The notes under the pieces: generated by a model
Seen by the model: the letters and a program-made list of their open reading frames with translations, nothing else
Database searches by the model: none
Told to the model about the DNA's origin: nothing
Made by a program: the position numbers and the translations under genes
Shown here: in pieces, positions 9,656 through 19,684 of the stretch
Layout: each line of letters begins with the position of its first letter
Position numbering within the stretch: the first letter of the stretch is position 1
Assembly (NCBI RefSeq): GCF_049116555.1
Contig: NZ_JAGDYT010000001.1
Coordinates: 124,001-188,000 of the forward strand
Source: Maricaulis maris_C
GTDB lineage: Bacteria; Pseudomonadota; Alphaproteobacteria; Caulobacterales; Maricaulaceae
Direction: 5' to 3'
DNA: 64,000 nucleotides

Positions 9656-10725
9656 CGGCTCGCTCCGGCCTCGCGGACTTCCACACGCGTACCGTCCGAC
9701 ACGAAATCCTGGCCCACCACGATGATCTGGGCCGTCTCAGGCAGTCCGCTAACCCAGACCTGCTCCCCATCATCGCTCAGTAATTCGATGGGCAGGAACC
9801 GCACGGTGTCGCCATTCTCGATGATCCGGACACCCAGATCGCCTTCGGAATTGAGGGCGAGAATGGAGGCCGGCACACGGTGGGCCGGTTCCAATGGCAG
9901 GTTGAGCCGGATTTCCGCTGTGATGCCGGAGCGGATGGCGCCGTCAGGATTGGGCACTTCCAGCTCGACCCGGAAAGTCCGGGTTGCAGGATTGGCACGA
10001 CGTTCGACAAAGCGGATCGTTCCGTCCACCTGCTGGCCGCTAAGCAGGCGCGCGCTGCCCGGCATGCCAGGCTCCAGGGACATGATATCGCGTTCGGCGA
10101 CTTCGGCGATCACGAGAATCGGGTCGAGCTGAAGCACGGTGCCGCACGGGTCGCCGGTCCGCAGGAAATCACCGATTTCGGCGTCACGACCGTCGAAATA
10201 TCCATCAAAGGGCACACGCAGTTCGATATTCGCCAATTCCTCGCGGGCGGCGCGCAACTGGGCGCGGGCAGCATCCCGGGCGGCTTCCATCGCCGCGACC
10301 TGGTTGGACGAGCGGTGGCCGCGCGCCATTAGTTCGGCCGCGGCATCATATTCCAGTTGGCGGGCTCGTAGATCGGCTTCGGCCTGGTCCACAGCGGCAC
10401 CGCGGGCATCGACATCGAGTCGGCAAACGACATCGCCGGCAGACACCGGGCTGCCCTCGAGAATGGGCGCCTCGACAACACGACCGCCGGTTTCGGCGCG
10501 GACGGTCACGGCACGGATGGTCTCGGTGCGGCCGCGCAAACGCAGCTCCGCCGGGCGCGGCGACGCGGCCACAGTCCGGGTAACCACTTCAAAAAGCGGG
10601 TGGGCATCGGACGCGTCGTCCGACTGGATGACAGCATCGCTGCGCAAGGCGGTCCCGACCGTAAACAGCAGAACTACCGCGACGAAAATACCAGCCGCGT
10701 AGAGGTAGGACGAATTGAACTTCAT
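9652..10725 (-). CDS. RND efflux periplasmic adaptor (membrane fusion protein)
   Basis: A 357-residue HlyD/AcrA-type adaptor that bridges the RND pump to an outer-membrane channel. N-terminal membrane anchor (residues ~7-25), a split biotinyl-lipoyl domain (VRAETGGRVVEAPILEGSPV and RVPFDGYFDGRDAEIGDFL), an alpha-helical hairpin between them rich in Ala/Glu/Arg (~120-160), and a beta-barrel. Start 10725 (MKFNSSY) was chosen because it places the anchor at the N-terminus; its ribosome binding site is weak and starts up to 10827 cannot be excluded. First gene of a two-gene operon with the permease. Confidence 0.9.
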   Translation of the reverse strand: MKFNSSYLYAAGIFVAVVLLFTVGTALRSDAVIQSDDASDAHPLFEVVTRTVAASPRPAELRLRGRTETIRAVTVRAETGGRVVEAPILEGSPVSAGDVVCRLDVDARGAAVDQAEADLRARQLEYDAAAELMARGHRSSNQVAAMEAARDAARAQLRAAREELANIELRVPFDGYFDGRDAEIGDFLRTGDPCGTVLQLDPILVIAEVAERDIMSLEPGMPGSARLLSGQQVDGTIRFVERRANPATRTFRVELEVPNPDGAIRSGITAEIRLNLPLEPAHRVPASILALNSEGDLGVRIIENGDTVRFLPIELLSDDGEQVWVSGLPETAQIIVVGQDFVSDGTRVEVREAGASR

Positions 10726-10752
10726 GACCAAATGTGTCTCGCCGGAATCGGT

Positions 10753-10780
10753 CGACGTTTCGCCATCAGGGCGAACGTCG
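10753..10780. promoter_or_regulatory. Dyad upstream of the RND operon
   Basis: CGACGT at 10753-10758 pairs with ACGTCG at 10775-10780, and TCGCC with GGCGA inside, with one bulged base and a 5-nt loop. It lies 28 bp before the adaptor start and has no T-run on either side, so an operator for a pump repressor or a 5' UTR hairpin is more likely than a terminator. Confidence 0.4.
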
Positions 10781-10858
10781 TTCACGTCCCAAGAGATACC
10801 CCCCATCCCGTTGCATGGCGAGAACAAATCCTAGAATTGTCCCGCCTCATTATTCTTG

Positions 10859-12040
10859 TCACACGACCTGACCAGCACACCAGCCGGAGGACCATGCCCA
10901 TTGGAAGTTGTATCCGCCAAGCCAGCCCGTGACGTCAACAACTTCTCCTATGAAATACAGGCCGGGCACGTGTCGCGCGGCCATGGTTCGACTATCGAGC
11001 CCTGCTGTATCGACCCCGCCTAGCGTCACCTCGGCCGTGCGATAGCCTTCGGATCCAGTCGGCGTCAGGGGCCAGGATTCCAGCCTGTCGGTAAAAACCC
11101 GCAAGCGCTTGTCAGACTGGTCAGCCAGATTGCCGGTGATTTCCGCTTCCTCGACCAGCATCTGTGCGAGGCGCTTCGGCAGGTGCTCGGCCAGCGCGGT
11201 TTGCATCGCCTGTCGACCATTGACCTGCCGGGCGTCACGCAGAAGAGCGAAGAAATCCAGGTCGGGTCGAAGGTGGAGTCTGATGTCATCGCCCTCGCGC
11301 CAGTAGGAGGATATCTGGAGGATCGCCGGTCCCGACAGGCCGCGATGGGTGAACAGCATCGCCTCCTCGAACCGGGTCTTGCCATGACAGGCGACCCCAT
11401 CGACGGCGACACCGGCCAGCGGCTTGAAGCGCGCCAGAGTTTCCGGAGCAAAGGTCAGCGGAACCAGGCCGGGCCGGGTCTCTATGAGATCGAGTCCGAA
11501 CTGCCGAGCGATATCGTAACCAAAACCGGTCGCACCCATTTTGGGAATGGATTTGCCGCCCGAGGCGACAACCAGGGAGGCGCAGTCCAGTGAGGCGCCG
11601 TCCGAGAGGGAAAGCGCAAAACCCTCACCCTTGCGCTCGACCTGAGTCACCGAGGTCGAGAGGCGCAAGTCTCCGCCGGTTGCGGCCAGGTCTTTCAGCA
11701 GGGCGGCGATGATGTCCTTGGCCGAGTGGTCGCAAAACAGCTGTCCCAGCGTCTTTTCATGCCACGCAATGCCGTGGCCGTTGACCCAGTCGACGAAATC
11801 CCACTGCGTATAGCGCTTGAGCGCTGATTTGGCGAAATGCCGGTTCTGCGACAGGAAATTCCCGGCCGTCGCATACATGTTGGTGAAGTTGCAGCGACCG
11901 CCTCCAGAAATGCGGATCTTCTCGGCAGGAGCCTTGGAATGCTCGATCAGGGTGACCGAGCGTCCGCGCTTGCCCGCCTCGATGGCGCACATCAGGCCGG
12001 CCGCGCCGGCGCCGATGATAACGACATCCCGGCTGGCCAT
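10859..12040 (-). CDS. BaiN/HI0933-family NAD(P)/FAD-dependent oxidoreductase
   Basis: A 393-residue flavoprotein. N-terminal dinucleotide-binding motif VVIIGAGAAGLMCAIEAG (residues 6-23), the HI0933 signature SGGGRCNFTN at about 46-55, VVASGGKSIPKMGATGFGYDIA in the middle (two parts of one FAD-contacting segment), and a C-terminal LYFIGEVVDVTGWLGGYNFQ. The family is widespread and its member BaiN acts on bile-acid enoates in gut bacteria; the role in free-living bacteria is not established. The gene sits 3 bp after the hydrolase gene on the same strand, so the two are probably cotranscribed. Confidence 0.88.
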   Translation of the reverse strand: MASRDVVIIGAGAAGLMCAIEAGKRGRSVTLIEHSKAPAEKIRISGGGRCNFTNMYATAGNFLSQNRHFAKSALKRYTQWDFVDWVNGHGIAWHEKTLGQLFCDHSAKDIIAALLKDLAATGGDLRLSTSVTQVERKGEGFALSLSDGASLDCASLVVASGGKSIPKMGATGFGYDIARQFGLDLIETRPGLVPLTFAPETLARFKPLAGVAVDGVACHGKTRFEEAMLFTHRGLSGPAILQISSYWREGDDIRLHLRPDLDFFALLRDARQVNGRQAMQTALAEHLPKRLAQMLVEEAEITGNLADQSDKRLRVFTDRLESWPLTPTGSEGYRTAEVTLGGVDTAGLDSRTMAARHVPGLYFIGEVVDVTGWLGGYNFQWAWSSGWCAGQVV

Positions 12041-12043
12041 GGA

Positions 12044-12982
12044 TCAGCCGGTGACCTGGTCGAGCCAGTCGGCGAAGGCATCAATCTGGGCGTCGCGACC
12101 GATCTCATTCATGGTCTCGTGGCGGAAGTCCTTGAGCACTTCCAGCCGGACCTCGGTGAGTCCCGCCTTCTTCAGTCGCTTGGCCAGGATTTCCATCGAC
12201 TTGCCGCCTTCGGTCGCCGGGTCTTTCGAGCCGGCAATCAGATGCAGGGGCAGCCGCTTTGGCAGAGCGGCGAGATGGGCGTCATCCTCGGCATAGGCGA
12301 CGCCGGACAGGAAGTCGCGCCAGAGAGAGACCGTGGACGGCCAGCCGCAGACCGGATCGTTGACATAGGCATCGACCTCATCGGTATCGCGCGACAGCCA
12401 GTCGGCATCGCTGCGGCCCTCCGGAAAGCGCTTGTTCCAGGCCTTGAAGGTGAGATTGTCGAGCGTGTGACTGGTCGCCAGCTTCCCGCCGCCAAACAGG
12501 GCTTCAAAAAAGAGCACGAAGCGCATCACGCCTTTCAGGCCGCCCAGCGCCATATTGCCGTTCCAGATCGCCGCTGCGGCAACGCTTTCGGGGGCCCTCA
12601 GTATATGATTGAAAGCGATGACCGAGCCCATGGAATGGCCGAAAATCACCAGCGGAAGGCCGGGCCAGCGACGTCGCGCCTCGGCGTGAACCGCAGCGAC
12701 ATCTTGCATCAGCTTGTCCCAGCCATCGACGTCGGCAAAGCGGCGCGGGCCGCCATCGGCGGCTTCGGTGGCGCCGTGGCCGCGATGATCCTGGGCGATG
12801 ACATGATAGCCGCGCCGGGCCAGCTGGGTGGCCATCCGGGCATAGCGCCCGGCGTGCTCGGCCAAGCCGTGATTGATATGGACAATGCCGCGCGGCGTAC
12901 CCTCGGCATCCTGCGTGTAAACCGCCAGATCGGCGCCGCTGGGGCTGGCCAGCCTGTCGAGCCTGAATGTCGCGTCGCTCAT
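12044..12982 (-). CDS. Alpha/beta hydrolase, monoacylglycerol-lipase/lysophospholipase-like
   Basis: A 312-residue cytoplasmic serine hydrolase of the PldB/monoglyceride lipase type (Hydrolase_4). HGLAEHAGRY forms the oxyanion loop, QDHRGHGAT follows, the nucleophile is in GHSMGS, the acid is probably in AGSKDPAT and the histidine in DFRHETMNE. Start 12982 has GGGAGG four to five bases upstream. It is divergent from glpK across a 101-bp gap. Taken together, one enzyme could release glycerol from monoacylglycerol and the other phosphorylate it; this coupling is inference. Confidence 0.85.
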   Translation of the reverse strand: MSDATFRLDRLASPSGADLAVYTQDAEGTPRGIVHINHGLAEHAGRYARMATQLARRGYHVIAQDHRGHGATEAADGGPRRFADVDGWDKLMQDVAAVHAEARRRWPGLPLVIFGHSMGSVIAFNHILRAPESVAAAAIWNGNMALGGLKGVMRFVLFFEALFGGGKLATSHTLDNLTFKAWNKRFPEGRSDADWLSRDTDEVDAYVNDPVCGWPSTVSLWRDFLSGVAYAEDDAHLAALPKRLPLHLIAGSKDPATEGGKSMEILAKRLKKAGLTEVRLEVLKDFRHETMNEIGRDAQIDAFADWLDQVTG

Positions 12983-13083
12983 GCATCCTCCCGTTTGTGG
13001 TGAACCTAACGCGTTTTCTCGTCCGCCGTCAGGGCTATAGTCACACCGGCAATCAGGTGAACGGGCAATCGGGGAGGATGGCG

Positions 13084-14571
<1,488 letters not shown>

Positions 14572-14698
14572 TCGCGCGGCGGGCTGAGCCCTGATTTCCG
14601 AGTTCCGTGGAATGCCGGGCGATAGGCTTTGTCGATGGACAGACTTGCCGGATTGTGGCGCTGTTGACGCGGAAATCAGACGCGAAGGACAAGGCACC

Positions 14699-16231
14699 AT
14701 GACAAGCACGCCGATCATCGCCGCCAAACGACCGGGCAAGGTCGAGCTGGAAGCTGGCAAGTCTTACTCTTGGTGTCGCTGTGGCCGTTCGGCCAACCAG
14801 CCCTTCTGTGACGGCTCGCATCGCGGTACGGATATCAAGCCGCTGACCTTTACTGCCGAGAAAGCCGGCCCGGCAGGTCTCTGCCAATGCAAGGCCAGCC
14901 GAAACGCGCCCTTCTGCGATGGAAGTCATGCTGGCCTGGGTGCGCTGGAACCTGGCGATGCTGTCCCGGTGTCGACAGGCGATACGATTCCCGCGGCATC
15001 GCCGACGCCGGAGGAGCCAACGGTTCTGCGAATTCACGACCTGGCGCGCGATGGTCTGTCCAAGCTCGGCCATCATGGCGAGATGGGAGCGATGGGGGTC
15101 CCGCGGAAGGACTTGCCGCATTGGGATGATATTCAGATCCTGCCGGCGCAAATGGCGCGCAAACCGCTGCTCGATGACCACCCTGTTGATGCCCGAACCG
15201 TGATCGGGCCGAGGGCCGGCAAGCCGCTCCAACTCGATATGCCGCTCTTTGTCTCCGATATGAGCTTTGGCGCCCTGTCGGAAGAATCCAAGATAGCCCT
15301 GGCGCGCGGCGCCGAATTGGCGGGGACCGGGATTTGTTCCGGCGAGGGCGGCATGTTGCCGGAAGAGAAGGCGGAGAACAGCCGCTACTTCTATGAGCTG
15401 GCCTCCGCTCGTTTTGGCTGGAAACCGGAATTGGTGGCCGACGTGCAGGCCTTTCATTTCAAGGGCGGCCAGGGCGCCAAGACCGGTACCGGCGGACACC
15501 TGCCGGGCGACAAGGTGCAGGGCAAGATCGCCGAAGTACGGGGTTTGCAGCCCGGCGAAAGTGCAATTTCCCCGGCTACCTTTGCGGACCTTGTCACCCC
15601 GGATGACTATCGCCGTGTCGCTGACGAGGTTCGCGAGCGCTCTGGCGGCATCCCGATCGGCTTCAAGCTGTCGGCCAATCATATCGAGGATGATATCGAT
15701 TTCGCCCTCGCCGCGAGTGCGGACTATATCATCCTGGATGGACGTGGCGGTGGGACGGGCGCCGCGCCACTCATCTTTCGAGACCATATTTCGGTGCCGA
15801 CCATTCCCGCTCTTGCCCGGGCGAGGCGGCATCTCGATGCAAAGGCGGGGCGAGAGGTCACGCTTGTGATTACCGGCGGGCTCCGGGTTGCCGAGGATTT
15901 CGTCAAGGCAATGGCGCTCGGCGCGGATGCGATCGCGGTGTCCAATTCGGCCATGCAGGCCGTCGGGTGTATTGCCGCGCGGATGTGCAATTCCAATAAT
16001 TGCCCGGTCGGGATCGCAACCCAGAAACCTGAATTGCGAGCGCGGCTTGATGTTCAGGTCGCAGCCGAGCGTCTGGCCCGCTATTTCGGTGCCTCGGTCG
16101 ATCTGATGCGAGTGCTCGCTCGCGCTTGCGGCCATGCCGAGTTGTCAGCCCTGTCTCCGGCCGACCTGTCGACCTGGAAGCGCGACATGGCTGACCTGAG
16201 TGGCGTGCGCTTTGCCGGCTTGTCTTCGTGA
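14699..16231 (+). CDS. Fusion: twin CDGSH iron-sulfur domains + FMN-binding glutamate synthase domain
   Basis: A 510-residue protein. Residues ~25-83 carry two CDGSH-type [2Fe-2S] motifs, C-R-C...FCDGSH and C-Q-C...FCDGSH. From about residue 110 it is the FMN-binding TIM-barrel of glutamate synthase (GltB-like): MPLFVSDMSFGALSEESKIALARGA, divided here as MPLFVSDMSFGALSEE and SKIALARGA, then GTGICSGEGG, KGGQGAKTGTGGHLPGDKV and ILDGRGGGTGAAPL. The amidotransferase domain of true glutamate synthase is absent, so ammonia-channel activity from glutamine is not expected. The CDGSH part could feed electrons to FMN (inference). The start has AAGGCACC close upstream. Confidence 0.9.
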   Translation: MTSTPIIAAKRPGKVELEAGKSYSWCRCGRSANQPFCDGSHRGTDIKPLTFTAEKAGPAGLCQCKASRNAPFCDGSHAGLGALEPGDAVPVSTGDTIPAASPTPEEPTVLRIHDLARDGLSKLGHHGEMGAMGVPRKDLPHWDDIQILPAQMARKPLLDDHPVDARTVIGPRAGKPLQLDMPLFVSDMSFGALSEESKIALARGAELAGTGICSGEGGMLPEEKAENSRYFYELASARFGWKPELVADVQAFHFKGGQGAKTGTGGHLPGDKVQGKIAEVRGLQPGESAISPATFADLVTPDDYRRVADEVRERSGGIPIGFKLSANHIEDDIDFALAASADYIILDGRGGGTGAAPLIFRDHISVPTIPALARARRHLDAKAGREVTLVITGGLRVAEDFVKAMALGADAIAVSNSAMQAVGCIAARMCNSNNCPVGIATQKPELRARLDVQVAAERLARYFGASVDLMRVLARACGHAELSALSPADLSTWKRDMADLSGVRFAGLSS

Positions 16232-16245
16232 CCGACGGGTCGGGT

Positions 16246-17397
16246 TCAGAGGCCTGAAGACAAGGCCCGGTCTAGGTCGGCGATCTGGTCCTCGGCGCTT
16301 TCCAGCCCGACCGAGAGCCGGATCAGGCTGTCAGCGACACCGGCTTCAGCACGTGCTTCGCGCGACATGGAGGCATGGGTCATCAGGGCCGGGATGCAGC
16401 ACAGGCTTTCCACCCCGCCGAGCGATTGCGCCAGCGTGAAAATTTCAAGCGAGGCGACGACATCACGCGGGTCGGGGGCGTCCCCGGTCAGTTCCAGGCT
16501 TATCAACTGACCGAAACCGTCCTGCTGCCGTGCGGCCAGTTCATGGCAGGGGTGGTTTTCCAGTCCGGGATAATCAACGCGGGCAATGCGCGGATCGGCG
16601 TCCAGCCAGCGGGCCACGGCGAGCGCGCTTTCGCACTGGGCCTGCACGCGTAACGGAAGTGTGCGCAGGCCTCGCAGGGCGAGATAGCTGTCAAAGGCGG
16701 CGGCGCCGACGCCAACGCAATTGGCCCACCAGGCGAGCTCGGCCAGGCGTTCCGGGTCGGCGCAGCACAGCGCGCCGCCCACCATGTCGGAATGCCCGTT
16801 GAGCAGTTTGGTCACGGACTGAACGGAATAGTCCGCGCCCCAGTCCAGCGGCCGCTGCAGGATGGGCGACATCACCGTATTGTCTACGGCGAGCTCGGTT
16901 CCGGCCTTGCGAGCCAGGCCGGCCAGGCCCTTCAGGTCAGAGATACGAAGGCGTGGATTGGACGGTGTCTCGGCAATAATGAGGGCGGCGTCCTGGTTGA
17001 GCGCGTTGGCGACCTGGTCGAGATCGGATGTATCAACATAGACCGGCACCAGACGACCGCCGCGCCCACGGGCATCGAGGAGGCGCCGAGTGCCGCCATA
17101 AGCGTCATGCGAGCACAGGACCCGCGCCCCGTGGGGCAGTCCGTGCAGGAGAAGGTCGATCGCTGACATGCCTGATCCAGTGACGATCGCACCGGCGGCA
17201 TTCTCCAGTTCGGCAATGGCGTCAGCAAGCAGGGTACGCCCCGGATTGCCAGTGCGGGCATAGTCGAAAGCAGGCTGGATGGCCGGGTCCTCACGCCGGT
17301 AGGCAGTTGAGAGTGAGAGCGGCGGAATGACGGCATTCCAGCTCCGATCGGTATTCAATCCTGCCCGGATTGCCTTTGTGCGTTGATCGCTCGACAT
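16246..17397 (-). CDS. metB: Cys/Met-metabolism PLP enzyme, probably cystathionine gamma-synthase
   Basis: A 383-residue PLP-dependent transsulfuration-family enzyme. The Schiff-base lysine is Lys197 in SVTKLLNGHSD, and the family signatures FDYARTGNPGRTLL, GSGMSAIDLL, ETPSNP and DNTVMSP are present. Position behind homoserine dehydrogenase and a MetX-type acyltransferase points to use of O-acylhomoserine: cystathionine gamma-synthase, or O-acylhomoserine sulfhydrylase acting with sulfide. Cystathionine beta-lyase cannot be excluded from sequence alone. It starts 1 bp after the metX-like stop codon and is the last gene of the SAM-II-controlled operon. Confidence 0.85.
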   Translation of the reverse strand: MSSDQRTKAIRAGLNTDRSWNAVIPPLSLSTAYRREDPAIQPAFDYARTGNPGRTLLADAIAELENAAGAIVTGSGMSAIDLLLHGLPHGARVLCSHDAYGGTRRLLDARGRGGRLVPVYVDTSDLDQVANALNQDAALIIAETPSNPRLRISDLKGLAGLARKAGTELAVDNTVMSPILQRPLDWGADYSVQSVTKLLNGHSDMVGGALCCADPERLAELAWWANCVGVGAAAFDSYLALRGLRTLPLRVQAQCESALAVARWLDADPRIARVDYPGLENHPCHELAARQQDGFGQLISLELTGDAPDPRDVVASLEIFTLAQSLGGVESLCCIPALMTHASMSREARAEAGVADSLIRLSVGLESAEDQIADLDRALSSGL

Positions 17398-17398
17398 G

Positions 17399-18337
17399 TC
17401 AGCTCCCGAATATTTCGTTCAGCGTGGCGGCGATGATCCCGTCTTCCTTGAGGAAGGCATCATGGCCGTAGAGCGAACTGAAGGTGATCAAGCGACCATT
17501 GGGGGTGCGTTTGGCGGCCTCGGCGATCTGGTCAACCGGCACCAGTCGGTCCTCCAGCGCTGCCAGCCAGGTCACCGGGCAGGGAATGGCTCGGACATCG
17601 ACGCAGTGCTCATCCATGGAGCGCGAGAGTGCCAGAAAATGCTCGGGCTCGACCGTCTGGGCATAGCGTTTGCCCTGGGCAGCGAGATAGCCCGCGACAC
17701 CACTGGCATCGCGACTCTCAGGGTCCGGCTCGGAGAAGCGCGTCTCGAATTCCTGCGGCGTGCGATAGGTGGTGACGGCGATGCGGCGGGCGAGGTCCAG
17801 CCCGGCTTTGCCATCACCGAGGCGCAGGGCCAGCTCGACCGTGTCGCGCTGGATGGACCGCCAGGCCTTGGTCATCTCGCTCGCCCGATCAGCGGCGGAC
17901 ACGACCACCAGCTGCCGCACCCGCTCAGGCGCCAATTGCGCGAGGGCGAGTGCGATCATGCCGCCATAGGAGGAGCCGACAATGGCGAACTCACGGATAT
18001 CGGCCGCATCGGCGAGCGCGAGAATGGCGCGCGCCTGATCCTGTGTGGTCGGGAAGGGATGGGCGTCTGCGCCGATGAAGTCGAAGGACAGGATGCGGTA
18101 GCGATTGGTGTCGATGGGTTTGCCGGGCCCCGCCTGCTGGCGCCACCAGCCATTCTCCTGAGCCGTGTCCGAGACGATACGACCGAAGGAAATCCCGCCA
18201 AGCACCAGGATTGCGGGCGCGCCGTCTGGTCCGGTCACCCGCCCGCTGGCCTTGACCGGCGAACCCGTGCCGGTGAGGGCGATGGTGGAGATGTCCCGGT
18301 AACGCTGGGCTGGGGGATGTTCCAGGGTGACGCTCAT
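17399..18337 (-). CDS. metX: MetX-like homoserine O-acyltransferase
   Basis: A 312-residue alpha/beta-hydrolase-fold enzyme that should acylate homoserine with acetyl- or succinyl-CoA. Nucleophile motif GSSYGGM, acid in LEDRLVP, and the C-terminal YGHDAFLKE, a hallmark of MetX. It is shorter than classical MetX (~370), lacking part of the N-terminal region and lid, so acyl-CoA preference is open. The ATG at 18337 overlaps the homoserine dehydrogenase stop (ATGA), indicating coupled translation. The context of hom and a transsulfuration enzyme strongly supports the role. Confidence 0.85.
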   Translation of the reverse strand: MSVTLEHPPAQRYRDISTIALTGTGSPVKASGRVTGPDGAPAILVLGGISFGRIVSDTAQENGWWRQQAGPGKPIDTNRYRILSFDFIGADAHPFPTTQDQARAILALADAADIREFAIVGSSYGGMIALALAQLAPERVRQLVVVSAADRASEMTKAWRSIQRDTVELALRLGDGKAGLDLARRIAVTTYRTPQEFETRFSEPDPESRDASGVAGYLAAQGKRYAQTVEPEHFLALSRSMDEHCVDVRAIPCPVTWLAALEDRLVPVDQIAEAAKRTPNGRLITFSSLYGHDAFLKEDGIIAATLNEIFGS

Positions 18338-19326
18338 CGGTGACGACCTTCGGCGAGCAAGGCGCGGACGTCGGAGAGGACAGAGCCCGCTGTCGGCGCT
18401 TGGCCGGCACCCTTGCCATTGAGCACGATCGTGGTGCCGCTGGCACAACAGACCTCGATTGCATTCTCCTCATTCTCGACCCGGGCCAGCGGATGGTCCT
18501 CGGGCAGCGCGATCAGACGGACACTGGCCGTCACGCCTTTTTCGCCTGCGACGAGTTCGGCGACCTGGCGATAGCGCAGCGCAGTCTCCCGAGCACCCAG
18601 AACGTGACCGACTGACAGGTCGAACAGGCTGTCCGCGGCGATGGCATAGGCATCCGGGGCAATGTCGAAGGCCGCGCGGGCGATCAGGGCCAGCTTGGCG
18701 GCAGCATCCAGACCGTCGAGATCAGCGCTGGGATCTTCTTCGGCAAAGCCGGCGGCTTGTGCGGCTGTGATTGCATCATCAAACCCGACGCCCTTCTCCA
18801 GCAAGCCCAGGACGAAATTCGAAGTGCCGTTGAGGACGCCACGCACCCGGGTCACGGTTTCGCCAGCGACTTTCAGCCGGGCCACGGTTTCCAGCACCGG
18901 GACGCCACCTCCGACTGCCGCAGAATACGCGAAGCCTGTTCCGGCCCGTCGGGCTCGCGCTTCCAGGTCCGGACGCCGCGCAAGAACGGCCTTGTTCGCG
19001 GAGATGATGTGAATGCCGCGCTCAACCGCGAGGGTTAGGGCTTTCTCGGCCGCCGCGCAATCGGGCAGACCGTCAATGACGAGGTCCGGTCCGGTATCGA
19101 AGGCGGCGGTGATATCGGTCAGCCAAGCATAGCGCTCATCGCCCCTGGGGCGCGGTTTGCGGGTGACGATGGCGGCGATTTCGACCTGCGTCTCCATCGC
19201 TTCCAGCCCGGCCAGGACGCCGGCATTCACCGTGCCGCAACCCAGAAGCACGACGCGCAGGCGCGGCGTCAGAGCCGTCGCCGGAGGCGTATCGAGGGGA
19301 TAATCAAGTGCCGCAAGAAGAGACAT
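18334..19326 (-). CDS. hom: Homoserine dehydrogenase
   Basis: A 330-residue NAD(P)-dependent enzyme converting aspartate semialdehyde to homoserine. Rossmann motif VVLLGCGTVNAGVL near residue 25, the SANKAVLA segment, and the substrate-binding GVLNGTSNFVL followed by EEDPSADLDGLDAAAKL are clear. It lacks the C-terminal ACT domain of feedback-regulated forms, consistent with control at the RNA level by SAM. Start uncertain: ATG 19326 has GGAAG very close upstream; an in-frame GTG at 19362 would add 12 residues. First gene of the operon hom-metX-metB, about 100 nt downstream of the riboswitch. Confidence 0.92.
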   Translation of the reverse strand: MSLLAALDYPLDTPPATALTPRLRVVLLGCGTVNAGVLAGLEAMETQVEIAAIVTRKPRPRGDERYAWLTDITAAFDTGPDLVIDGLPDCAAAEKALTLAVERGIHIISANKAVLARRPDLEARARRAGTGFAYSAAVGGGVPVLETVARLKVAGETVTRVRGVLNGTSNFVLGLLEKGVGFDDAITAAQAAGFAEEDPSADLDGLDAAAKLALIARAAFDIAPDAYAIAADSLFDLSVGHVLGARETALRYRQVAELVAGEKGVTASVRLIALPEDHPLARVENEENAIEVCCASGTTIVLNGKGAGQAPTAGSVLSDVRALLAEGRHR

Positions 19327-19424
19327 GCTTCCACATTCCGTCTGGGCGGAAAGCGCGGACACGCCGATTGCGGGATACTGACGAGGCGAATGAAAAGGGT
19401 GGCGATTGCCGTGCCTCGATCGAT

Positions 19425-19480
19425 CCGCTTTAGCCGCACTTGTTCCGCGCCCGCAAGCTAGACATCAAATCGGCGCGACT
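19425..19480 (-). promoter_or_regulatory. SAM-II riboswitch (metA motif) of the methionine operon
   Basis: Reading the minus strand from 19480, the RNA starts GTCGCGCCGATTTGA and ends GTGCGGCTAAAGCGG. It matches the SAM-II consensus: stem P1 CGCGCC pairs with GGCGCG, the loop begins GATTT, TTGC follows in the loop, and the conserved pseudoknot strand GCTAAA comes at the right distance, with about 56 nt in all. SAM-II senses S-adenosylmethionine and represses methionine biosynthesis genes in alphaproteobacteria, which fits the downstream genes. Unusually the ribosome binding site is not in the aptamer but about 95 nt downstream. Confidence 0.88.
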
Positions 19481-19483
19481 TCA

Positions 19484-19511
19484 CGTATAAAGATATGTTT
19501 ATATGTGTCAA
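19484..19511 (-). promoter_or_regulatory. Promoter of the met operon, with overlapping palindrome
   Basis: On the minus strand TTGACA (19511-19506) is followed after 16 bp by TATACG (19489-19484), a good sigma-70-type promoter that would start transcription at about the first base of the SAM-II stem. Between the hexamers lies a near-perfect palindrome TATAAAGATATGTTTATA (19486-19503), one mismatch in nine pairs, covering the spacer and the -10 box. This is where a repressor would act; its form recalls operators of ArsR-type SAM/SAH-linked regulators described in proteobacteria, but that link is inference. From 19512 to 19684 I see nothing further. Confidence 0.7.
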
Positions 19512-19684
19512 GCGGTGCTGTGGGCGGATGCCGGGATTCGGGGTGGACAGGACGACGCACAGCGCCCGTCGATCGGAAAGCGACTCCCGGGATCGCCTGC
19601 CTCTTTGTCGATTAAGCCTTTTCTAGGCCTTGCCGGCTACAACGTCACTGGCGCTCGGGGAGAGCGTGCAGCAATGGTTGTTCG

